From assembly GCA_021613335.1 (NCBI GenBank), contig JAJTWR010000419.1:58501-122500 (forward strand): 64,000 bases of DNA. The letters are read 5' to 3'. Positions 43,552 through 64,000 of the stretch are shown in pieces. Under the pieces are notes generated by a model. It was not told where the DNA came from and did no database searches. It was given only the letters and a program-made list of their open reading frames with translations. Every line of letters begins with the position of its first letter. Within the stretch, counting starts at the first letter, position 1. A program made the translations under genes and the position numbers. The stretch is from Whitmania pigra. Its lineage: Eukaryota > Annelida > Clitellata > Hirudinida > Haemopidae.

Positions 43552-45735
43552 CTAAACACGGACGACTCTCTCCGGCGAAGGCAGTCCGTGCAGCGCGAGA
43601 TCCCGATCGTAAAGTCGTCCCGAGGTTTTGTAGTTGCAGATGAGGTTGATCGTCACCATGGCGACCACGAACATCACCGCCACCAGGAATACAATGGTTC
43701 CGTGGGTGTTTCTGCCCCTTCCTAATAAAATGGCATTGCTTTGAAGTCGGCTTAGGTCAGGTTTATACATTCTTGTATATGTAGGTGGGAGATGTAACAA
43801 AATCGATTTAATTCTGAAGCATCGATTATTTATCAATAAAACACTGATTATCAACTGACCCAACAATACTAGTTAGTATTAAATCATTGGGTATAGTAAC
43901 ATGTGCACTAATGATAAAAACTCAGGTTAATGTCATAATAATCATAAGTTATCATTAATTAATTATCATTCAAGTAATTATTATTCAGTTATCGTTAATT
44001 AATTATCATTCAAGTAATCATTATTCTTCCCTTAATAGCTAACTGATTTAACATATTCCAATATCCCAAGAGTAAAGCGACCAACACAGACACCGCTACC
44101 CACCTCGTTCGAGGGGCACGATCCCCCTGCGGATTAAGAAGCTTTTGTTCGCAAAGAAACTTCCTTCTTTGGAGGGTAGCTCGAAAACGCAGTAAATCAT
44201 CCCCGAGTAAACTGCAGGTCGAGCGAGATGCCGATTAAAAGGTAGAACGGTTAATTAATCGTAAACTAAATAAAAATAATTCATTAGACATAGATCTTGC
44301 ATTCAATCAGAACGAGTGTGTAAATTTTGCACGAGACGATAAAATGTCCGTGCGCTCACTTAAGAGGTTGACTTTTATCCATGTGAAATGCCTTTCCTTC
44401 GAAATCCACACGGTCAGCCCGGGTACGGACTGGTCGATGGGACCGCCGAGGGGGATCTCCCAGTAAGCCCGAATCTCGGGGAAGTTGTGCGTGAAACCTG
44501 TCAGCTCGCAGGACAAGTTGCCCTGGTTGGTTTCGGCGTAAACCTCCTCTGTGACGACTGGGAATGAATGAAATTCGCGAATCACGTTTCTATCGTCGGA
44601 TGTGGACACTATGCCTGTACTCTCGAGCCTATTAAATCTCTTCAGTTAAATCTACATCTTACTGATGAAGCAGCATTGAAACAACACCTCAACAAACATT
44701 CCTTTTTGCACGATACCGTTACTAGAATGTTCGACCGAAATTTCCGAACTCACCGTCGAACACAAAGATTTCGACGTCAAAGCTTCCTTCTCCGCCGATG
44801 CAAGTGTACGTTCCACCCATGTCTGACGTGATGTTCACCAATTCAAGTTGAGATACTGTGGCGTAATAATGCTGTTTCCTAGAATTACAGAACGAGAGCA
44901 TGTTTCATATTAAACTTGTTAAGAAAAACATTACAAAGTGCACTTGAACATTTCTTTTTACATTTTGAAATCAATCTGATTTTTTTAATTTTTTAATTTT
45001 TAATTCCACTGGCTGACTGTTCGGAGTAATCGTTACTGAATCTTTTTTAAACAATAAAATGTTGTACAGTTTCTTATACTGTTGCTCTATTTCTATCAAA
45101 AATAGATCAAAGAGATTTTATAAAGAATATAACATAGAATATGAAATTATGCTAAAATCATACAGGCTAAGGCAAAGAATAAAAGTGGTCAAATTCTGAT
45201 TAATTCTAAATAAAACTATAAAAATAACTCAATTGACAACCAATTCGTGCCTCAAACCAAGGACATCTAAAAGCCATTAGAAAATCAATTTAAAATCAGT
45301 TTTAGCTAACTGAGATGTTGTGATGTGCACAGATCCAATCTTTGCTAAAATCTCGTGCCTCGTCGAGTTGTACCAGCGGAGGTCTGCAAGCCGATTAAAA
45401 TGGCAGGTGATTGTTAAGTTGCCCCCTTTTATGGCGAATCTTGTTCCAGAGCCTTCAATAGTCACTGTAAAGCAAGCATATTAATAGATTAATATTAATA
45501 GAGCAATAACATTCAATAAATCATAGCATGACCAGACCAGAAGTACGAAAATGCACTTTAAATAAGAAAATTAACACAAGACAGTTTAATCATGTACAAT
45601 AAATTATAAATAAATAAGTTAACTTTCACCTCTCTCTCCTATCGCACTGGCAACTAAACTTTTACTTAATAGGGTCACACTGACGGTTAACACCAGGCAA
45701 GCCCGCATACATTCACATATGCAATTTGTCATCAT
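43552..45735 (-). CDS. immunoglobulin-superfamily single-pass membrane protein (6 exons, 286 aa)
   Basis: Exons (minus strand): 45630-45735, 45311-45464, 44754-44878, 44360-44557, 44104-44211, 43552-43721; phases 1, 2, 1, 1, 1 join to 287 codons. Exon 1 encodes a signal peptide (RACLVLTVSVTLLSKSLVAS). Exons 2-3 form Ig domain 1: Cys in LTITCHF, Trp in DLRWYN, and the DMGGTYTC pattern. Exons 4-5 form Ig domain 2: NLSCELTGF, RAYWEIP, and SGMIYCVF. Exon 6 has a transmembrane helix (GTIVFLVAVMFVVAMVTINL) and a short basic tail of about 35 residues with one Tyr. Likely cell adhesion or receptor function; too generic to name. The tandem ATG at 45730-45735 gives the start. Confidence 0.85.
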
Positions 45736-47050
45736 TCTTAAAACTCGTCACAATAAAGCAAGGATCACAAGAAACAATCGCATAGAAAATAAACATTTGC
45801 GGCAATTTTTGCTGAAAACATTCACAACACAGAGAGGTGATGTACTAGCCAAGATAATAATTTAAAAAAAAATTACTTGAATGCGACTTGAATGAATATT
45901 GGACAAAAAATTATTTACATAATATGTCTATTACGTAAGAATAAATTAGCATATAAATGCTTTTTGATGAGATTTCTCAAAAGTCCACATCAATGCCAGC
46001 ACTCGGGGTTTCCGACAATCTTGTCTGAAGAATCAATGAAAATCTGCATTAGTTAGAGAAAAATGTTGAAGGAGAAGTAACTTTGTGGAAACGTAAAGCT
46101 GCAGTTATGTTAGAAAGAATAGATTCTTTTGCAGTAACAATTGAAACTCTTGAATCAAATTTGAGAAATTCTTAAGGCTGCTGAAACCGACAATTCACTG
46201 GATTCTCATTGGAGTGATGTTAAAGCAGACGATAAATTATACTTGTTTTGTTGGAATAAATTGGATCCATTAGATCCCAATCTTATGCCTAACTAGGAAT
46301 ATGACGAAAACCCCACTTGTGACTTTATTAGTCACACGAAGTAAGGCTAGAATGATAATTGCCCTGTCACCAGTCTAAAACTAGACTAGTTGGATGTTAA
46401 ATCTAATTGTCTTTTCATGCAAAACTTGTGTTTTTGTTTTCAACCAGAAGAGCTCTTTTGGGAAAAGTGAGGAAAGCATGACTTCTGTAATTTTTGAGGT
46501 ACTGCTGTGGTTCACGTTTATTTGTTTAACGATTACAGTTTTCGTATTTCGTATTTAGTTTTGTTCACATGACACTTTCAAGAATCAGAAAGTGCTTGCT
46601 TGTAGCGAAAATCAGATTCTTCCACGAACTCAATAAATAAGTTAGGGTTAAAATGAATTAGATTTGGCTCGAATCATTTTGATTTTGGATTCCTTTTATA
46701 TCGAGTTGGCTTATATTTACATCGAGACAATGTTTTATTTAGTTGCGACCAATTTTTGAAGCAATGTTTGCAAAAATGTCTTTAGCATTAATGGTTCGAC
46801 TAGCATTTATATGTACATTACAGAATGTGATATTACATATCGACATTATATTATATCAGGTGATCCATAACAGGCAACGATTCTGATAAGGAGGTTCACG
46901 ATACCGTACAATAAAAATTTATTATAACTATGCTAAGCAAGGCACGAACAGATTTTGAAATCACAATTACTTAGTCACGAATTACAAAAAAATATATATT
47001 ATTATTATTATTATTATTTCTTATAGTATTTGTCACAATATACCTTAAAG
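45736..47050. other. intergenic, with a broken ORF near 46055-46295
   Basis: Two open pieces in different frames, VEGEVTLWKRKAAVMLERID (from about 46064) and SDVKADDKLYLFCWNKLD (about 46215-46270), suggest one decayed retroelement or retrogene coding segment. An ATG-led mini-exon candidate for the downstream adaptor gene (MTSVIFE with GAG|GTACTG, about 46479-46499) was noted but is speculative. Confidence 0.35.
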
Positions 47051-53265
<6,215 letters not shown>

Positions 53266-54666
53266 CAAGGAGACCAGGGTTTTGGTTTTGGAAGGTTGTT
53301 GTGAGTTTTTATCTCTCGGTTCTCGAGGCTGACATTTTACAAAAGTTCTCAAGGTCGAGTGTAACTGAGTCGTACACAGTTTCTGTTTGTCAACCGCTTC
53401 ATCTGTTAGTCTCCAGTTCATAACCGCCGGCATTCGAATGTTGTTTGACGCCTCAACAATTCGTGACAATTCGTTTGTAATACAGACGTCATTCTTGTTG
53501 AATTTAACAGCGTTTATTGGCGCTAAAAACATCCGTATAGCGCTCACGCGAGCTTCGGCGACTGATTAATTTTTTTTTAATTTAAATAAATTCCATTTTT
53601 CAAAGAAAAATTGAGAACATTTGGTTTTTGGGACTTTATTTGATGGAATGCGAATAATGAGTGAAAAAATATTTGACTTGCGCATTGAGATAATTGTGAA
53701 AAAAACAATTGGAAAACTAAAAACAAGATTGGATTTAGAGGGAGGGGAAAATATTCTTTCTACGCCTTCAACATGACCTGATAAAGCATCTTCAGCGACG
53801 ACAGCGTCCTCAGAGGATGAGACGAGTTGAACTTGATCATTACATCTAACCCTGTCTTGACTACCATCCACCGCTGCTGTAAAGTCTATCATTTTTTGGG
53901 ATCTACTCAAATTGGCCTTATGGTATCTCATCGGCAGCAGTAACGTTGGCATAACAACCTATGCTTGTCTAACAAATTCTTCATGTTCTCCTAAATTTTT
54001 CTCTACCTCTGAGAAGGTATGGCATCATCGACAACCACCTCAAAGACAATTTCCACTCGAGTTTCATTTTTCTTTTCGAGTTTTCCACCGAAATTTTGCA
54101 ATTAATATTTATTATAACTTGAATAATTTATGACATTTACTACAAGCATTTAAAGTACACCATGTTATTTGCTTATTGTCTTTACTTATTGCAGAAGCAA
54201 AAATTTCAAGTAGGTTCACCATCATTATTACATCGTAGCACCATCACAATCATCATCATCATCATTGTTAATTCGTGTCTATTTGCAATGACCTTCTTTA
54301 TCACTCTACGCTTAAAGCCGATTACGATCTCATCACTCGTTATGAAATCGCTTTTGTTTTTGAAAATCCATCAAAATAGCAGCCACTCGAAAAGATACTA
54401 TAGTCAAAAACCAACATGACCGACACGATTGATGAAGCTAAATTAATGGAGCCAATTAATCAATCAATCGCTAGTTTATTAATCTCTGACTAAACAGGAA
54501 TGTGAATAGACACTCAAAATCTGGGAGCTGGGCATAGAATTTCTTTACAATCACTAGATTCACATTGCGTCTTGGTTACGTTGCGTTACGTGGATAATCG
54601 AAGGTAACCAAAACATAATAAAAAAAGACAATTTTGCCATTGCAATTAGTCACCAGTGATCCAAAA
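53266..54666. other. intergenic between convergent adaptor and CTR genes
   Basis: Contains an ATG-led 128-codon minus-strand frame at 53566-53952 (KMIDFTAAVDGSQDRVRCND) whose upstream continuation (TFSEVEKNLGEHEEFVRQ, about 53975-54030) is in another frame. This reads like a decayed gene or transposon protein that I cannot name. The rest is AT-rich with a short ATC run near 54240-54265. Confidence 0.4.
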
Positions 54667-55501
54667 TTACAAGTGGCAGTGGGTCTCCCCCTCGTCGTCC
54701 GCGGGACAAGCGTCACCCCCCTGGATGATGCCCCATACCTTCTTGAAGTTGAAGATGAAGTAGCCACAACCGGCCCCGATGAAGATGGAAATGAAGAGCC
54801 ACACGTTGAATGTCATGGCGACGAGCATGACCAGGTAGCCGTAGCCGACCTGTACGAGGTACAGTAAGGACTGGATCAGGTGGAGCAGGAGGAGTGTCTG
54901 CTTTCTGTCGGGTTGAAACGATTGGTTGATAAAATTAAAATGCACGATTAATATTAATGACCGATGATTGTCGACGTCATTATGAAGATATATTGGTGGT
55001 ACGTTTTTTGTCAATTAAAAAATTATTGACATTGCTAAAATATAATCTAGCTTTAGTAAGGGAACTAGTAATAAAATGAATTAACCAATTAATTAATTAG
55101 TTGATCATCTGAATGTCACTGTAAAGTTAATTATTTTTTTTACAATCAGTGACAAGGATGATGAGGACAATGACAACGACAATTACTTGGACATCTTGAC
55201 GGGACCGAAAGAGGGTTGGATGAATTGAACATTGTCCTGTTGATTATCCGTGGTTGGTGTCGAGCTCTGGCTGGTCTGCTTCTTGCAGGATCTAACATGA
55301 ATATTAACGATGTTATAATTAGAATTTAATTAATATTCGAACAAACCATAACTTCAGAAAACAAAAAAATAATAATAATTAAAAAAAAATTAATAGAAAA
55401 CCAATAACAATGACAATTATATCGTCGTGACAACAACAACAACAACAACAACAACAACATTAATAATAATAACAATTATTATCATCATCATCACCACTAC
55501 C

Positions 55502-55590
<89 letters not shown>

Positions 55591-56029
55591 CCTGCAAGTC
55601 ATCCACCACTGCAGATGGTTCCTCAGTGCTTTAAGTCCCTCGTAGAGGATGCTGGCCATGAAGATGACCACACATGATCCAAACATCTCTGAATAAATGA
55701 TGATGAATCATCTCTGATCACACATGTTAATAAATAAACTGGACTGAGCATTATTAACATTAATAAGAAAAAAAGAGCAACTAATCAGTAATAATCAGTA
55801 CGATGACGAACGGAGTATGTATAACGATTAATGGTGAATTATGATAATGAATGGTGAATGTCTTTGTCAATGTCTTTAACATATTATTAACGTTTATTAG
55901 CAGGACGTTGCGAGCAATAGAATTATCAACAAACGAGATTAGATCCTTTTAACCTTGCTATCAAGAGTTAACAATAAAATAAAAACAACGACATTGACAA
56001 TAATAACAATAATAATAGTAACAATATTG

Positions 56030-56102
<73 letters not shown>

Positions 56103-56755
56103 CGACGACGACGACGACGATGATGATGATGATGATGATAATAATAACAACAATAACAAGAAAGGTAATAGTTGACCTTAGTAACAAAGTAGTGCATGAT
56201 TCATTTTCAAGCTAGAAACTCTAGAGATAATGCAAATCACCAGCAGACTGTGAATTATGCGGATGATCAGAAACGAATTCCGATGAATATGGATGAGAGG
56301 TGAATTGCAATAATGAGCAGTGAATTATTATAATGAGCAGTGAATTATTATAATGAGAGGCAAATTATTATAATGAGAGGCAAATTATTATAATGAGAGG
56401 CAAATTATTATAATGAGCACTGAATTAATATAATTAGCGGTGAATTAATATAATTAGTGGTGAATTAATATAATTAGTGGTGAATTAATATAATCAGTGG
56501 TGAATTAATATAATTAGCAGTGAATTAATATAATTAGCAGTGAATTAATATAATAAGTGGTGAATCATTAAAACGAGTGGTGACTTATTACCGTTGGCGG
56601 TGAATGGAATTTATAAAATGCTGAGGTTGCACTCACGTAGGCACGTCTTGGTCTGCCATTTCTCGAAGAGGATGGTGGTCTCACAACTCGTAGTGAAAAA
56701 CATCTGCAAGCATTTCATTGGAAGGAATTGAATGATGACAATGTCAACAAATAAC

Positions 56756-56787
<32 letters not shown>

Positions 56788-57506
56788 TGATAACGATAAT
56801 AATAATATTAATAATAATAATATTAATAATAATAATATTAATAATAATTATAATAATAATGATGGTGATAATAGATTAATAATAAACAATGACTAATCTT
56901 GATAATATTAGCAAGAATGCTAACTAACGGCAACAATAACGACAATGTAATAATGATTAACAAGCCAACTAAATACTAATTAACAAGCTGATTGAATTTA
57001 TTGTTCAAGGACAATGTGAGGACACTAAAACTGGCTTAACACATCTTAACCATATATCAAATTACAGACTACAAGCAGTACTTATAAAATGTAATATAGT
57101 AAGTAAATATAAAAAAGAGTGTGATAATTATATATATATATCATCGCCATAATAACTTTACAGCTTAAAAAGGCTTTTAATTCACTTATGTTACTTAGCA
57201 TCATTATTTATCAAATCAAAACAGTTTAAATGTTGCATGTTGACTGATTGTCAGTGCCTTTACACACAAATTTTTTTTTACAATGCTTCACTCACAAAAA
57301 AATTTTAAAAAATTAAAAATAAAACACCAAACTGCTTCAAACTTTACAAACTAAATTGATTTCAATCTACGAAATCTATAATCACAATAAACACGTCATA
57401 GAATTTATAATCCATCACAAATCTCCATCAATTTCTTTACCTGCATCATGTGCATCATGGTGCCATTGTCATGTCCAGAATGATCCATTCCACTGTCGTG
57501 ATTCAT
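54667..57506 (-). CDS. SLC31A1: CTR-family copper transporter (5 exons, 190 aa)
   Basis: High-affinity Cu(I) importer working as a trimer in the plasma membrane. Exons (minus strand): 57441-57506, 56637-56703, 55592-55688, 55187-55291, 54667-54904; phases 0, 1, 2, 2 join to 191 codons, the same length as human CTR1. The N-terminus is Met/His-rich (MNHDSGMDHSGH, TMMHMMQMF), the extracellular copper-binding segment. TM1 is FGSCVVIFMASILYEGL, the loop is Ser/Gln-rich, TM2 carries the invariant MxxxM (YLVMLVAMTFN), and TM3 the GxxxG packing motif (IGAGCGYFIF). The tail ends in the His-Cys-His copper-handling motif (THCHL). It could equally be called SLC31A2-like; the HCH end and length favour CTR1. 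Confidence 0.93.
55427..55590. repeat. compound ACA/AAT/ACC/ATC microsatellite abutting a CTR exon donor
   Basis: Four trinucleotide motifs follow one another; on the minus strand the last array (GAT)n starts with the GTGATG that is itself the splice donor of the exon at 55592-55688. Confidence 0.92.
56023..56150. repeat. compound AAT/ATG/ACG/ATG/AAT microsatellite in CTR intron 2
   Basis: Runs of ATA/AAT (about 18 units), then GAT/ATG (about 10), GAC (about 6), GAT (about 7) and AAT/ACA in sequence; each step differs from the previous motif by one base. Sequential one-base motif change is visible directly. Confidence 0.92.
56305..56600. repeat. 20-bp minisatellite, about 14 copies, CTR intron 2
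   Basis: Left copies read AGCAGTGAATTATTATAATG; middle copies AGAGGCAAATTATTATAATG; right copies TAGTGGTGAATTAATATAAT. The left form shares GAATTATTATAATGAG with the 28-bp minisatellite at 47680. Confidence 0.9.
56753..56880. repeat. AAT-rich microsatellite in CTR intron 1
   Basis: AATAATAATA units with ATG/ATT interruptions; no coding potential. Confidence 0.8.
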
Positions 57507-59267
57507 CGTAATAATTAGAGAGGTCTGCAACTGGTCTCTCGTCGGAAACCCAAAAAAGTCTCAATCTGCTGAAAGGAAGGAAGTAATTTATGCGAAATTA
57601 GAGCGACGACTGCGGCTACGCATTCGATCGTCATGTTTATCAAGAATGCGCAAACAAGACATCACATGATGATTTTGGATGGAATCGTCACATGATAACA
57701 AAACTCAAGGCCTGCTCCTTCGTCGAGCGAATAGAAACAAATATGATATAAAATGAACGCGTTTTAACCCAATGACTGTATGAGTCGCATAAACACTAAA
57801 TGTGAATTCAACCTGAATTCGTTAGCAACTTAAATTCACGTTCAAAGGCTGCAAAATCTCTGCAGGCCTGTTTGCCCGCATTAATGTGATGATGACATAA
57901 TAACGTCAATGCCTCAGAGTGAACTTAGTTAAGTTCAATTCAGGACACACTATGTGAATCGATATTGATGATTCGTGGGAGAGGTTTAAATACAACTAGA
58001 TAAATCTTAACAATTTTAATTGGCACTTCTTTATAAAGATTTGGGTCTCGTTCAGAAATTATTCAGAAATCTGGTAAAAAAAAATTAGAGCTTGCGTGAG
58101 ATCTTGAGCCCAATCAAGATTTTAGGCTAAAGATGGACATTTCAAAGCATAAATCACAATGCCAACCGTGCCATTTCTCACGTAAAATCATTTGCAATGC
58201 AAATGAGGCTTGTCAATGCCGAAAACAATAGTCGTTGTTTTCAACAAATTTGTCGGTATCGTTTTTTACAAAAATAAAATTTGAAACGAACTCAATTCGA
58301 GTTTTCTAGCAGAAGTCACATGTAATTTTTTTGAGTACCTAGCGAGTAAATCGAATATATCGCGGGTTTTAAACTGGCGCCTGGTTAAAACGAAAATCGA
58401 AACTTGCTTTTAACTTGTGATTAAATTGTGATTAAATCATAATTTAAAAAAAAACTCAAAGTCAAGAATCCTACACGACCTCATACAAAAATTCAACCTT
58501 CATGGATTGACCTAATCTCTACATAGAGGTCAAGCTAAGCTAAAAATAGCGCGGCGTTTAAGACAACAAAAGTGCCAAATACGAGAGGTTCCTTAATTTT
58601 ATTTCATTAAAATCAAAACATTCTTAAAACATTGTTAGTTTTTGTTCGATGCCATTCGTTCTTTCGATTTTAGAAATTACCCCCTTTTATCATAGCAGCC
58701 TTCCGAAGTATTTGGGAACCTGGCATTGGCTACATTCGATCACATGGGCTGTAGGTCGTAGTTCGCTCGCTGTAGAGTTATAAAAGTGTCGAATTTCTAC
58801 TGTTCAAAGAAGCTTTTTGAAAGTTTGCTAATCTATTTGCAACTTTTTGGAGTGGACCGAAGATTATAGAAGTTTGTAGCGGGTTGTCATTGTCTGCTTT
58901 GTGAGATTTCGTAGTTACCTGCATGACTCCTTTGACATTGGCGTCCGTGCACTACAATTTACTAGTTTTTTTGTTTCAATTTCGGTGTTTTAGGAGCAGT
59001 TTATGATAAAGTTTCGAGTACGGGTGGAAAGGTCGGATATTAGTAGCGTTCACTTGAGGCGTTCGCAACTGATATTTGACCTCGAAAGATGGCGCCTTGG
59101 AATGAGTTCGTGAAAGAATGCTAACTCTTAAGCTAGCATTGTAAAATGTAGTTTAAAATTGTTCAAATAAGGTTTGACAAAAACGTTAAGAAATTGCAAT
59201 GTGAATTTTATGTCTATACTTAGGATGCCAAGTTAAATTTGAAATGCTTCATTGCTTGCAGAAAAAA
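57507..59267. other. intergenic spacer between divergent CTR and PEPCK genes
   Basis: 1.7 kb without a recognisable coding exon. It must contain both promoters and probably non-coding 5' exons: PEPCK's first coding exon is preceded by an acceptor (GCTTGCAG at 59254-59261), so an upstream untranslated exon exists somewhere here. No element specific enough to name was found. Confidence 0.5.

Positions 59268-64000
<4,733 letters not shown>

Overview
The window comes from an intron-rich, AT-rich animal genome. Genes have many short exons with GT-AG introns. tRNA-derived SINEs and LTR elements are present, and ATC/GAT, AAT and ACA microsatellites fill many introns. The gene set (nephrocystin-3 with a myristoylation start, a ZDHHC12-like palmitoyltransferase, SBSPON, GPKOW, a CTR-type copper transporter, GTP-dependent PEPCK, an IRS/DOK-type adaptor) points to a non-vertebrate bilaterian. 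A spiralian such as an annelid or mollusc is my guess, not something the sequence proves. No bacterial, plasmid or phage features are seen. Exon joins below were worked out by hand from splice consensus, reading-frame phase and family similarity.

Layout. 1-703 (-) is the 5' part of GPKOW, followed by a MITE-like repeat (about 1151-1440). 1888-3243 (-) is an intact single-exon FLYWCH/MULE transposase-like gene that lacks its first catalytic Asp. 4349-6141 (-) is a five-exon ZDHHC12-like DHHC palmitoyltransferase. About 6770-8080 is a decayed LTR-type element with a primer-binding-site-like motif and three acidic repeats. 8286-8900 (-) holds three phase-compatible exons of an unrecognised gene. 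9950-14678 (-) is SBSPON (SMB plus TSP1), with a SINE in its first intron. 15784-17616 is a complete 1.83-kb LTR retroelement whose only ORF starts with a SAP domain. 21118-23493 (+) is a NADAR-domain protein.

24192-34732 (-) is a 28-exon NPHP3 gene carrying a 36-bp minisatellite, many microsatellites and two inferred GC-AG introns. 37001-42137 (+) is a 19-exon gene joining a UBX domain, an acidic linker and about 500 residues of leucine-rich repeats. 43552-45735 (-) is a six-exon immunoglobulin-superfamily membrane protein. About 47051-53265 (+) is a PH-plus-PTB adaptor of the IRS/DOK type with a 28-bp minisatellite in an intron. 54667-57506 (-) is a 190-residue CTR copper transporter. From 59268 to the right edge (+) is PEPCK (11 exons plus the first bases of a twelfth).

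The genes look like independent single-copy loci, and nothing indicates an operon or co-regulated cluster. Neighbouring NPHP3 (cilium), ZDHHC12 (lipidation) and the adaptor are not known to act together. The window is most notable for its mobile-element biology (the SAP-only LTR element, and one SINE family with full-length and tail-only copies that keep target-site duplications), for the UBX-LRR and NADAR proteins, and for microsatellites that intrude on splice sites and coding exons.
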